Positions 15,936 to 25,197 of a DNA stretch of 42,580 nucleotides are shown piece after piece. Numbering within the stretch: position 1 is the first letter of the stretch; the number at the start of each line of letters is the position of its first letter. The DNA is from an uncultured Opitutia bacterium (GTDB lineage: Bacteria; Verrucomicrobiota; Verrucomicrobiia; Opitutales; Opitutaceae). The stretch covers positions 1 through 42,580 of the forward strand of contig CAIPZZ010000103.1 of the NCBI GenBank assembly GCA_903869665.1, in the 5' to 3' direction. Position numbers and translations under genes: made by a program. Below the pieces are notes generated by a model. The model was not told where the DNA came from, did no database searches, and saw nothing but the letters and a program-made list of their open reading frames with translations.

Positions 15936-17207
15936 ATGATAGACCCGAAACTCCTCCGCGAGACGCCGGAGCTCGTCCGAGCCGCCATCGCCAAGAAACA
16001 TCTCGCCGTTGACCTCGACGCCGTGCTCGCGCTCGACGCCGCGTGGCGCGCGCAGCTGCAGGAGGTCGAGGCCCTCCGCGCCCAGCAGAAGGCCGCCAAC
16101 ACCGCGATGGCCGCGCTGCCAAAGGGATCGCCGGAGTTCCAGGCCAAGGTGGCCGAGATGAAGGCCGTCTCGGCGCAGGCGAAGGAGAAGGACGCTGCGC
16201 TCAAGGACACGGAAGAGAAATGGAAGCAGGCGATGCACACGCTGCCCAATCTCCCGCATGCGACTGTGCCCGAGGGCCGCACGCCCGAGGAGAACGTCGT
16301 ATTCTCGACGCACGGCGACACCGCCGCGCTCTCGCCGGTCGCTGTGCCGCATTGGGAGATCGGCGGCTTCGACCGGCTGTTCGACTTCGCGCGCGGCGCG
16401 AAGGTCACGGGCGCGGGGTTTCCGTTTTACGTCGGCGACGGGGCGCGGCTCGTGCGCGCGTTGCTCCAGTTCTTTTTGGACGAGGATGTGAAAGCCGGCT
16501 ACACCGAGGTCGCGCCGCCGATCTTCGTCAATGCCGCCAGCGCCACCGCCACCGGCCAGCTCCCCGACAAGGAGGGCCAGATGTATGAGACGACGCCTGA
16601 TCGCCTCTATGCCGTGCCGACCGCCGAGGTGCCGCTGACCAACTTTTTCCGCGACGAGATTGTGGACGAGGCCGCGCTGCCGATCAAACGCTGCGCCTAC
16701 ACACCCTGTTTCCGCCGCGAAGCCGGCAGCTACGGCAAGGACGTGCGCGGGCTGAACCGCCTGCACCAATTCGACAAGGTCGAGCTGCTCAAATGGGTCC
16801 ATCCCACGGCCAGCTACGACGAGCTGGACAAGCTACGCGACGACGCCGAGCGCCTGCTCCGCAAACTGGAGCTGCCCTACCGCGTGCTGTTGATGTGCGG
16901 CGGCGACCTCGGTTTCGCACAGACGAAAAAATATGACCTCGAAGTCTGGGCCGCCGGCCAGAAACGCTGGCTGGAGGTGTCGAGCTGCTCGAATTTCGAG
17001 GCCTTCCAAGCCCGCCGCGCGCAGATCCGCTATCGGGCGAAGGAGACCGGCAAACCCGAGCTCGTCCACACGCTTAACGGCAGCGGCCTCGCGGTGCCGC
17101 GGGTGCTGGCCGCATTGCTGGAAAACAATCTCCAACCTGACGGACGCGTAAAAATCCCCGCCGCGCTTGCGCCATATTTTGGCAAAGAGTTTTTGAGCTT
17201 CGGTTGA
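15936..17207 (+). CDS. serS: Seryl-tRNA synthetase
   Basis: This encodes 423 residues, the usual length. The N-terminal coiled-coil arm (about 30-100, MIDPKLLRETPELVRAAIAKKH onward) contacts tRNA-Ser. The class II catalytic domain shows motif 2 as CFRREAGSYGKDVRGLNRLHQFDKVEL and motif 3 as SGLAVPRVLAALLENNLQPDG. The enzyme charges tRNA-Ser with serine in the cytoplasm. The start at 15936 is preferred over an upstream one because MIDPKLLRE is the conserved SerS N-terminus. A palindromic element follows the gene. Confidence 0.97.
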   Translation: MIDPKLLRETPELVRAAIAKKHLAVDLDAVLALDAAWRAQLQEVEALRAQQKAANTAMAALPKGSPEFQAKVAEMKAVSAQAKEKDAALKDTEEKWKQAMHTLPNLPHATVPEGRTPEENVVFSTHGDTAALSPVAVPHWEIGGFDRLFDFARGAKVTGAGFPFYVGDGARLVRALLQFFLDEDVKAGYTEVAPPIFVNAASATATGQLPDKEGQMYETTPDRLYAVPTAEVPLTNFFRDEIVDEAALPIKRCAYTPCFRREAGSYGKDVRGLNRLHQFDKVELLKWVHPTASYDELDKLRDDAERLLRKLELPYRVLLMCGGDLGFAQTKKYDLEVWAAGQKRWLEVSSCSNFEAFQARRAQIRYRAKETGKPELVHTLNGSGLAVPRVLAALLENNLQPDGRVKIPAALAPYFGKEFLSFG

Positions 17208-17258
17208 GGGGAATTCGGAAAATAGAAGCTTCAGGTTTTACCCACCAGAGAATTTTCC

Positions 17259-17454
17259 AATTAAAGCGGTTTAAGTTGAAGTGTAGCCGCCTGCCCGGCC
17301 CTTTGTCATCGCGAGGTGCGCGAAGCGTGCCGTGGCGATGCAGCCGTTCGACCGGCTCAAGGACCTGAGCCCGGCCGAGGGGGTTGGATGGCTTCGTCGC
17401 TGCGTTCCTCGCAATGACGCGATACGTCACACTTTGGTTTGAACCGCTCTAATT
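17259..17454. repeat. Nested inverted-repeat element, MITE-like
   Basis: The outer arms are about 26 bp: the left begins AATTAAAGCGGTTTAA (17259), and the reverse complement of the right begins AATTAGAGCGGTTCAA, both continuing to AAGTGT after four differing bases. An inner pair, GTCATCGCGAGG (17305-17316) and CCTCGCAATGAC (17407-17418), encloses a short palindrome built on TTCGACCGGCTCAAGG and CCTGAGCCCGG. No coding capacity. It fills most of the 328-bp gap between serS and the nadK 3' end. Confidence 0.75.
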
Positions 17455-17535
17455 GCCTCTGCGAAAATTCGGCGGCTGGTGGACCTGGTCGCGGGACTAC
17501 CGATGAGTGCGGTGGTGATTGCGCGCGCGGCTCGT

Positions 17536-18369
17536 TCACCCCGTGACCCCGCCGCTCCACTTGAGCTTGGCCCGGATGATGGCAAAATGCTCGTGGCCTG
17601 GGCGCTGCACCAAGCCTAGCCGGTGACGAGAGAGTAAGATTTCCACCGGTTCGTCGTGGCATGCGCACAGGCTGCGCCGGCCGTCCACCGCGACGATCAG
17701 ACGGGCGCGGCTGGAGCGGTTGAAGACGCGCAGCTTCACGCTCTCGGGAAAAATGATGGCGCGGTTGCTCAGCGTGTGCGGGCAGATGGGTGTCATCGCG
17801 ATGACCGCCGCCTCCGGCTGGATGAGCGGGCCGCCGGCGGAGAGATTGTAGGCGGTCGAGCCGGTGGGCGTGGAGAAGACGAGGCCGTCGCAGGAGTATT
17901 CGGTCACGAGCCGGCCGTTGGCGGTGACCTCCAGCCGCACGAGGCGTGAGCCGCTGGCGTCCTTGAGTAGCACGTCGTTGAGCGCCAGCTCGCGTTTCCC
18001 ATCGGGCAGGCGGCACTCGAGCAGCGAGCGGTCCACCACACGGTGGCGGCCGGCAAGCAGCGCGGCGAAGCCCGCGCGGGCCTCGGCCTCGGAGAAAGTC
18101 GTGAGAAAACCAAGGCTGCCACGGTTGACGCCGATGACGGGCACGCGCGCCGCCGCCGCCTCGCGCACGACGCCGAGCAGGGTGCCGTCGCCGCCGATGA
18201 CGCAGCAAGCGTGCTGCCCGCGCAGCCAGCCGGAGGGCAGGGGAAAGCGCGTGGTGCGCTTGACCGTCGCGCCGGCCGCGCGGGCCTGGGCTGCGAGCGC
18301 AGCAGCTAGCGCGAGCGCGCCCGGTTTCTGGGCGTTGACGACGAAGGCAATTCGGCGGATGGGGCGCAT
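17536..18369 (-). CDS. nadK: NAD kinase
   Basis: This encodes 277 residues from ATG 18369. It has the NAD kinase signature GGDGTLLG (59-66), NRGSLGFLT (82-90) and the nucleotide-binding STPTGSTAYNLSAGGPLI. It phosphorylates NAD to NADP in the cytoplasm. The extended frame upstream to 18432 is not conserved-looking. It is the last of a leftward run (ispD, ABC ATPase, nadK), with 64 bp to the ATPase gene. Confidence 0.95.
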   Translation of the reverse strand: MRPIRRIAFVVNAQKPGALALAAALAAQARAAGATVKRTTRFPLPSGWLRGQHACCVIGGDGTLLGVVREAAAARVPVIGVNRGSLGFLTTFSEAEARAGFAALLAGRHRVVDRSLLECRLPDGKRELALNDVLLKDASGSRLVRLEVTANGRLVTEYSCDGLVFSTPTGSTAYNLSAGGPLIQPEAAVIAMTPICPHTLSNRAIIFPESVKLRVFNRSSRARLIVAVDGRRSLCACHDEPVEILLSRHRLGLVQRPGHEHFAIIRAKLKWSGGVTG

Positions 18370-18433
18370 GGCGGCTCGCGAAAGATCATGCGGGCAGGAC
18401 GCTTTTCCAATCCCAATCTTGGAACCAAGCAAA

Positions 18434-19648
<1,215 letters not shown>

Positions 19649-19664
19649 GGGGCGGGCGGGGGAT

Positions 19665-20375
19665 TTACGCGCGGGGCTTGCGGCGGATGGGCGGGCGGGG
19701 AGTGGCGTTGCTGGCGAGCAGAAACTCGCCCCACGCGAGGTCGGTGGGGGTGGTGAGCTTGGGGTTGGGGTGCGGGTTTTCGAGGAGGGCGATGGGGTGG
19801 CCGAGCGTCTCGACAGCCTGCGCGTCGTCGGTGACGCGGAGTTTTTTTGCGGCCACGCGGGCGTAGGCGCGGGTGATGTGATCGCGGGAGAAAACTTGCG
19901 GGGTTTCCATCGCCCAGAGGTTTTCGCGTGGCACGGTGCGCAGCGTCCCACCTGAGCGCGTTTCCTTGATGGTGTCGGTCACACGGTGGGCGAGGACGGC
20001 GGCGCGGGTGCGGCGGGCGAGTGCGAGCAGCGCGCGGAGCAGTTCCGGGCGGACGAGCGGGCGGGCGCAGTCGTGGATGAAAACGTGCGTGATGTCGGGC
20101 GGGAGCGCGGCGAGGGCGGCGGCCACGGAGTCCTGCCGCTCGCGTCCGCCACGCACGAAGAGTGCGGGCGTGGGCGCGTGGGCGGCGAGCGCGAGCAGCT
20201 GGCGGCGGTCGCGGTGAACGATGACGTAGAGATCGGCCACGCCGCTGGCGGCGAAGGCGGCGACGGAGTGGGCGAAAACGGGCCGGCCGGCGAGCGGCGC
20301 GAGGATTTTGTCGGCGACCGCGCCGGCCATGCGCGTGCCGCGTCCGGCGGCTAGGAGAATTGCGGCGGTTTTCAT
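19665..20375 (-). CDS. ispD: 2-C-methyl-D-erythritol 4-phosphate cytidylyltransferase
   Basis: This encodes 236 residues. The nucleotidyltransferase motif is [10 protein letters not shown] (7-16) with the following lysine K23, then GGRERQDSV (77-85) and HDCARPLV (101-108), and ETPQVFSRD plus [18 protein letters not shown] nearer the end. It makes CDP-methylerythritol in the MEP isoprenoid pathway. ispE, the next enzyme, is 1.7 kb away on the other strand. The stop is 16 bp before the GTG of the ABC ATPase gene, so the two are probably co-transcribed. The C-terminal tail is basic ([11 protein letters not shown]). Confidence 0.96.
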   Translation of the reverse strand: MKTAAILLAAGRGTRMAGAVADKILAPLAGRPVFAHSVAAFAASGVADLYVIVHRDRRQLLALAAHAPTPALFVRGGRERQDSVAAALAALPPDITHVFIHDCARPLVRPELLRALLALARRTRAAVLAHRVTDTIKETRSGGTLRTVPRENLWAMETPQVFSRDHITRAYARVAAKKLRVTDDAQAVETLGHPIALLENPHPNPKLTTPTDLAWGEFLLASNATPRPPIRRKPRA

Positions 20376-20404
20376 GAGGGCTTTAGTTGCACCACATGGC
20401 GTAG

Positions 20405-21202
20405 TTATTTTTTTGGCATATCCACATGCGGCACGGGGGCTAGCGTGATTTTCAATTCATACTCACGCGTAGTCACGTCAGGGACATCTGCCAAAGCATA
20501 GCGGATCCTGTCCGAGATATGTTTTGCGATGATCAGACCTCGCACACGGCGGCTGTTGGCCAGATGGCGTTTTACCCAGCCGAGATAGCGCATGATCTGA
20601 CCGCAAACGGCATCGGGACCATGCTCGACCTTCAACTCCACGATTAGTAGTCCGCCTTCCCTGTCTTCCGCCAGAATGTCGATCCTTCCCATTTCAGTGA
20701 CAAACTCCACCCCAGTGTTGCCGTCGTCATCGACGAACAGTTGAAGTCCTTCTTCAATTACTTCCAGGTTGGAAGCCAGAAAGTCACGGAGGTGATGTTC
20801 CGCTGCAAAAGATTGCCCGTCCGAAGCCGCTGGAGACGTTGGAACCGTGACAAACCGTGTTATTCCGACAGTCTGCACGACTAGGTCGCCTTCGTCATTC
20901 TTTGCGATTTCCCACTGGCCGTGCTTCGCTGGATCGTAGCGTTCCAGCTTGCCCCGTTCTGGACGAAAAAGAAAATCATACTGAGAATCCGCTCTTCGTG
21001 GTTTCTGGTTTTCCGGATAGTGGATGCGCGAGGCGTGGTTGACCGTGCTGACGACAATCTGACACCCAATCGTTCCTTTGTTTGTTTCCGGATATTTTTT
21101 TAGCACCCAATTTCGCACGGCGACGTTCGTGGTGCTTCCACCAAGCTCATCTATTGCTTCGCGGACCATCTTCCAGACCGCTGGCTTTGTGGATATTTTC
21201 AT
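20405..21202 (-). CDS. Winged-helix plus DUF91/NucS-like PD-(D/E)XK nuclease
   Basis: This encodes 265 residues. The N-terminal part (1-75, KPAVWKMVREAIDELGGSTT to CQIVVSTVNHASRIHYPENQK) looks like a winged-helix DNA-binding module. The C-terminal part (about 135-235) has the nuclease-type core: LRDFLASNLEVIEEGLQLF, GRIDILAEDREGGLLIVELK with the D and ExK positions, then GQIMRYLGWVKRHL. This resembles NucS/DUF91-type endonucleases (family knowledge). It may act on mismatched or foreign DNA. Its base composition is clearly lower in GC than the flanking ispD and pyrF, which suggests transfer. No methylase or helicase partner is next to it. Confidence 0.8.
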   Translation of the reverse strand: MKISTKPAVWKMVREAIDELGGSTTNVAVRNWVLKKYPETNKGTIGCQIVVSTVNHASRIHYPENQKPRRADSQYDFLFRPERGKLERYDPAKHGQWEIAKNDEGDLVVQTVGITRFVTVPTSPAASDGQSFAAEHHLRDFLASNLEVIEEGLQLFVDDDGNTGVEFVTEMGRIDILAEDREGGLLIVELKVEHGPDAVCGQIMRYLGWVKRHLANSRRVRGLIIAKHISDRIRYALADVPDVTTREYELKITLAPVPHVDMPKK

Positions 21203-21263
21203 GGGGAGAAAAGTTGGGATAGAAACTTGTTTTTTGGCGTCCGCGCGTTTCGAAATTTCAATT

Positions 21264-21953
21264 TCATAACTCCGCCAAGATCGCCCGCGCGGCGGCGGCA
21301 GGGTCGGGGGCTTTGAGGATGGGGCGGCCGACGACGATATAGCTGGAGCCGGCGGCGGCGGCCTCGGCGGGGGTCATTACGCGTTTTTGGTCGTCGCCAC
21401 CAGAGCCGCCGAGGGGGCGGATTCCGGGGGTAATGAGTTGGACGCCGGGGGGAAGCTGTTTTCGTAGCGCGGCGACCTCAAGGGGCGAACAGACGAGACC
21501 GCTCAGACCGCTGGACGCGGCGAGGCCGGCGAGGCGGGCGACTTGCGCATCGGGCGCGGCGGTGACGCCGGTTTCGGCAAGGGCGGGGGCGTCCATGGAA
21601 GTGAGCACGGTAACACCGAGGAGAAGCAGGTCGGGCTTGTGCTTTTGCTGCGCGGCAAGGGCGGCGGCCATCATCTCGCGTCCGCCGCAGGTGTGGAGCG
21701 TGAGCATGCCGATGGGCAGCGGGGCGAGCGACTCCACGGCGCTGGCGACGGTGTTGGGGATATCGTGGAGCTTGAGGTCGAGAAAGATGTTGAAGCCCAT
21801 GCCGGCGACCTCGCGGACGTAGTTAGGACCGTAGGCGGTGAACATCTGGAGGCCGATCTTCACCCAGCGGAGCGAGCCGCGGAGCTGGCGGAGCATGGGC
21901 GCGGCGGCTTCCCGCGTGGGCACGTCGAGGGCAAGGATGAGGTCGCAGGGCAT
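21264..21953 (-). CDS. pyrF: Orotidine 5'-phosphate decarboxylase
   Basis: This encodes 229 residues from ATG 21953 (MPCDLILALDVPTREAA); a GTG at 21968 within a palindrome arm is the alternative. The catalytic motif FLDLKLHDIPNTV (about 57-69) carries the DxKxxD residues. Later parts are GVTVLTSMDAPAL, GLVCSPLEVAALRK, ITPGIRP and YIVVGRPI near the end, typical of the group 1 enzyme. It makes UMP in the pyrimidine pathway. It is divergent from ispE, with a long inverted repeat between the two genes. Confidence 0.97.
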   Translation of the reverse strand: MPCDLILALDVPTREAAAPMLRQLRGSLRWVKIGLQMFTAYGPNYVREVAGMGFNIFLDLKLHDIPNTVASAVESLAPLPIGMLTLHTCGGREMMAAALAAQQKHKPDLLLLGVTVLTSMDAPALAETGVTAAPDAQVARLAGLAASSGLSGLVCSPLEVAALRKQLPPGVQLITPGIRPLGGSGGDDQKRVMTPAEAAAAGSSYIVVGRPILKAPDPAAAARAILAEL

Positions 21954-21958
21954 GGTGG

Positions 21959-22060
21959 TTGAAACCACTAATGGACACTAATGGGCGCTAATGAAAACCA
22001 AAACCAGCGTATGGGATTTTTCCGTGATTAGTGGCGATTAGTGTGCATTAGTGGTTTCAA
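21959..22060. repeat. 34-bp inverted repeat between pyrF and ispE
   Basis: The arms are 21959-21992 and 22027-22060, identical at 30 of 34 positions when one is reverse-complemented. Each arm is itself about three 10-bp units ending in CTAATG. The outer ends lie a few bases from both start codons, so both transcripts would begin in or cross the structure. Confidence 0.9.
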
Positions 22061-22065
22061 ACTCC

Positions 22066-23046
22066 GTGAGCGCGCTCTCCGTCTTTTCCCCGGCCAAGAT
22101 CAACCTGTTCCTCGCCATTACCGGGCGGCGGGCGGATGGGTTTCATGAGCTGGTGTCGGTAGTGGCACAGGTGGGGTTCGGGGACATGCTGGTCGCCGAA
22201 CCGAGGACAGAGGACGGAGGCCAGAGAACAGGAAATGATTTCACCCTAGAGTGCGATGATTCGGCGGTGCCGGTGGACGGGTCGAACCTCGTGCTGCGGG
22301 CGGCGGCGGCATTTGCGGTGGCGACCCTTCAACTTGGCTCAGGGCGGGCGGCGGGCAGGCCCTTCGACTTGGCTCAGGGCGGGCCCTTCGGCGAAGCTCA
22401 GGGCAGGCACGGCGGGGTGCATTTCCGGCTGGAGAAACGCATACCCATCGGCGCGGGGCTGGGCGGGGGGAGCAGCAACGCGGTCGCGGCACTGCGCTCG
22501 CTCAACCAGCTGGCGGGCGAGCCGCTCGACGTGGCGCGGCTGGCGGAGCTGGCGGCGGGGCTGGGGTCGGACTGCCCGCTGTTTTTGCACAACGGTCCCG
22601 TGGTGATGCGTGGGCGAGGGGAGCGCGTCGAGCCGCTACAGGCGGCGCGGCTGCGCGGGCGGCGGGTGCTGATTTTCAAGCCGCCGTTTGGCATCAGCAC
22701 AGCTTGGGCGTATGCGCGGCTGGCGGCGGAGGCACCCCGCCACTATTTGTCCGTCGCCGAGGCGGAGGCGCGGCTGGGGGCGTGGCTCACTGATAACGCT
22801 CCGGCCGAGGAGCTTTTGTTCAACAGCATGGAGGGCGTGGCTTTCGCCAAATTTCTCGCGCTCCCCGTTCTCCTGGACGCGCTGCGCGAGGAGTTTGGTC
22901 TCTTGGCGCGGATGAGCGGGAGCGGGAGCGCGTGTTTCGCGCTACTGCCGGCGGACACGCCCGCCGCGCAGGTGGTGGCGGTCACGGCGCGCATCCGGGA
23001 GCTGTGGGGCGCGGGGGCGTTTGTGGTGGAAGCGAAAATTATGTGA
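22066..23046 (+). CDS. ispE: 4-diphosphocytidyl-2-C-methyl-D-erythritol kinase
   Basis: This encodes 326 residues from GTG 22066 (MSALSVFSPAKINLFLAITGRR); a GTG at 22051 adds five residues but lies within a palindrome arm. GHMP kinase motifs are SPAKINL at the N-terminus, PIGAGLGGGSSNAVAALRSLN for ATP binding and MSGSGSACFAL near the C-terminus. It phosphorylates CDP-methylerythritol in the MEP pathway. It is about 40 residues longer than the familiar enzymes (around 283). The extra length maps to two in-frame low-complexity segments made of DNA repeats, RTEDGGQRTG (heptamers) and LQLGSGRAAGRPFDLAQGG (palindromic repeat type). Both fall before the ATP-binding loop. Confidence 0.93.
   Translation: MSALSVFSPAKINLFLAITGRRADGFHELVSVVAQVGFGDMLVAEPRTEDGGQRTGNDFTLECDDSAVPVDGSNLVLRAAAAFAVATLQLGSGRAAGRPFDLAQGGPFGEAQGRHGGVHFRLEKRIPIGAGLGGGSSNAVAALRSLNQLAGEPLDVARLAELAAGLGSDCPLFLHNGPVVMRGRGERVEPLQAARLRGRRVLIFKPPFGISTAWAYARLAAEAPRHYLSVAEAEARLGAWLTDNAPAEELLFNSMEGVAFAKFLALPVLLDALREEFGLLARMSGSGSACFALLPADTPAAQVVAVTARIRELWGAGAFVVEAKIM
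22203..22230. repeat. Heptamer tandem repeat inside ispE
   Basis: Four 7-bp units (GAGGACA, GAGGACG, GAGGCCA, GAGAACA) encode EDGGQRT-like sequence in the N-terminal half of IspE. Confidence 0.75.
22325..22408. repeat. Three copies of a 25-bp CTTCGAC..CTCAGGGC repeat inside ispE
   Basis: Copies start at 22325, 22360 and 22384, each CCCTTC, then five variable bases, then GCTCAGGGC and RGGC. They are in frame and encode PFDLAQGG and PFGEAQGR. The unit resembles the dispersed TTCGACAAGCTCAGGGC intergenic repeat; a related piece lies at about 24988-25016. Confidence 0.9.
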
Positions 23047-23151
23047 ACTTGCGCGGTTTTTGGCAAATGCGGGTTGACCCTGCGCGGACGCGCAGCGTTG
23101 ATGGGTGGCGTGCCGGCTGCTTTGCCCCGCGTCTGCCGCCGCGCCCGACCC

Positions 23152-24924
23152 ATGCCCACGGACGAAATCCGCGAAACCACCGAGACCACGCTGCCAGGCA
23201 TCGCCGCCTCGCCGGGGATCGCGCACGGGCAGGTTTTTCTGCATCTACAAAACGATCTGGAGCTACCGGCGCACGACATCGAGCCGGCGCGGCGGGGCGA
23301 GGAAGCGGCGCGGTTCGAGCGTGCGCTTCTCGCCACCCGCCAGCAGGTGCAGAAGACCAAGGCCGAGGTGGAGAAAAACCTCGGCGCGGACGAGGCGCGG
23401 ATCTTTGACGCGCACCTGCTGGTGCTCGAGGACCACGCGCTCATCGGCGAGACGCTGCGCGAGCTGGAAACCACGGGCCACAACATCGAGCGGTGCTTCC
23501 ACCGCGTGGCGCAGCGCTACATCGCGGCGTTTGAGAACATCGAGGATGAATACCTGCGCGAGCGCGCGGGCGACATCCGCGACGTCGCCCAGCGCCTGCT
23601 GCAAAACCTCCTCGGCCAGGCGGCGCAAAGCCTCGGCGACCTGGCGAAGGGCCGGGTGGTCGTGGCCGGCGACATCACGCCCTCCGAGGCCGCGGGGCTC
23701 GATCGTTCTGAGGCGCTCGCCATCGTGACCGACTCGGGGAGCAAGACCAGCCATGCCGTCATCGTCGCGCGCTCGATGCGTGTGCCGGCGGTCGTCGGCA
23801 CCCGCGACCTGACCCGGCGCGTGCGCAACGGTGACTGGGTGCTGGTGGATGGCTACGAGGGCAAGGTCATCCTGCACCCGGCGGAGCAGACGCTTTTCCG
23901 CTACGGCCAGATCCGGTTGGCGAAAAAAAATATCGAGCTGCGCCTGCTTGAGGCGAGCCGCCGGCCGGCGGTCACGCGCGACGGCGCGGCGGTGGCGTTG
24001 CGGGCCAATATCGAGCAGGCCGGCGAGGCGAAGCTCGTGCGCGAGTTTCACGGCGACGGCGTGGGGCTGTTTCGCACGGAGTTCCTGTTTCTCAGCTCGC
24101 CCCGCGTGCCGACGGAGGAGGAGCAGTTTCAGGCCTACCGTGCGGCTGCCGAGGCGCTCGCGCCCGCGCCGGTCGTCATCCGCACGCTTGACCTCGGCGG
24201 CGACAAGCCCATGGCCGGCGGGGCGCATCTCTTCGCCCGCGAGGCCAACCCGTTCCTCGGCCACCGCGCCATTCGCTTCTGCCTCGACCAGCCCGCGATC
24301 TTCAAGGACCAGCTCCGCGCCATCCTGCGCGCCAGCGCGCACGGCAATATCCGCCTGATGTATCCCATGATCAGCGGGCGCGAGGAGCTTGCCCGCGCCA
24401 ATGCCGTGCTCGACGAGTGCCGCGCCGAGCTGAAGGCAAAGGGCGTGCCGTTCAACGCCGACCTGGCCGTCGGCACCATGATCGAGATCCCCAGCGCCGC
24501 GCTCACCGCCGACCTGCTGGCCCAGGACTGCGACTTCTTCAGCATCGGCACCAACGACCTCATCCAATACCTGCTCGCCATTGACCGGGTGAACGACCGC
24601 ATCGCGCACCTCTACGAGCCCACGCACCCCGCTGTGCTGCGGACGCTCAAGCACATCGTCACCCAGGCGCACCGGCGGAAGATCAAGGTCAGCGTCTGCG
24701 GCGAGATGGCCGGCGATCCCGTGTATGCGCCGCTCCTGCTTGGCCTCGGGGTGGACGAGCTGAGCATGACGCCTCCCCTGCTGCCCGCCGTGAAGTTTGC
24801 CGTGCGCGCCATGAAGATGACCGACGCCAAGAAGCTCGCCAAGGACGCGCTCAAACAGGAGTCGGCGAAGGCCGCGCAGGCGCTGTGCGAGAAGTTCCAC
24901 CGCACGCGGGTGAAGGTGGACTGA
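23152..24924 (+). CDS. ptsI: Phosphoenolpyruvate-protein phosphotransferase (enzyme I of the PTS)
   Basis: This encodes 590 residues from ATG 23152; upstream in-frame starts give non-conserved sequence. The N-terminal domain has PGIAASPGIAHGQVF, and the phosphorylated His201 lies in GSKTSHAVIVARSMRVPAVVG. The PEP-binding barrel has GVGLFRTEFLF, TLDLGGDKP, NPFLGHRAIRF, GTMIEIPSAAL, FFSIGTNDLIQY and the catalytic Cys516 in VCGEMAGDP. It moves phosphate from PEP to HPr. HPr and enzyme II genes are not in the window, so whether it drives sugar transport or only regulation cannot be told. It follows ispE by about 105 bp in the same direction. Confidence 0.95.
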   Translation: MPTDEIRETTETTLPGIAASPGIAHGQVFLHLQNDLELPAHDIEPARRGEEAARFERALLATRQQVQKTKAEVEKNLGADEARIFDAHLLVLEDHALIGETLRELETTGHNIERCFHRVAQRYIAAFENIEDEYLRERAGDIRDVAQRLLQNLLGQAAQSLGDLAKGRVVVAGDITPSEAAGLDRSEALAIVTDSGSKTSHAVIVARSMRVPAVVGTRDLTRRVRNGDWVLVDGYEGKVILHPAEQTLFRYGQIRLAKKNIELRLLEASRRPAVTRDGAAVALRANIEQAGEAKLVREFHGDGVGLFRTEFLFLSSPRVPTEEEQFQAYRAAAEALAPAPVVIRTLDLGGDKPMAGGAHLFAREANPFLGHRAIRFCLDQPAIFKDQLRAILRASAHGNIRLMYPMISGREELARANAVLDECRAELKAKGVPFNADLAVGTMIEIPSAALTADLLAQDCDFFSIGTNDLIQYLLAIDRVNDRIAHLYEPTHPAVLRTLKHIVTQAHRRKIKVSVCGEMAGDPVYAPLLLGLGVDELSMTPPLLPAVKFAVRAMKMTDAKKLAKDALKQESAKAAQALCEKFHRTRVKVD

Positions 24925-24959
24925 GCAGCGCGGACGGCAGTGGCTCAGTTAGCCCGGTT

Positions 24960-25115
24960 ATCGCGAGCCCCGCGCAGCCCGTTTCACAAGCTCAGGGCCT
25001 TGAGCCTGTCGAGAGGCCAGTCGGTCGTGGCCGACCCAGCGCAAGGCTGCTTGATGTCCGGCGACCGGCCGGCGGCCTCGGCAGGCTCGTCGCCACGGTT
25101 CCTCGCAAGGCAATT
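24960..25115. repeat. Degenerate intergenic palindromic element
   Basis: The region between ptsI and the DUF1080 gene holds ATCGCGAGCC at the left and GGTTCCTCGCAAGGCAATT at the right, a worn version of the GTCATCGCGAGG/CCTCGCAATGAC pair seen at 17305-17418. In the middle is CAAGCTCAGGGCCTTGAGCC, part of a known type of palindromic repeat. No coding capacity seen. Confidence 0.55.
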
Positions 25116-25197
25116 TTGGATGCCGCACATTTTTCGTGGCATCGGGAAAACCTATTCACCATGTTTGGCCCGCATCCGCACCACCCACCATATTTCC

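Noticed and set aside
23263-24900. 545-codon leftward open frame
   Set aside because: Antisense to ptsI, whose active-site motifs are all intact.
25117-25141. Small hairpin GATGCCGC/GTGGCATC before the DUF1080 gene
   Set aside because: An 8-bp stem with one mismatch and no further context to support a riboswitch or terminator.
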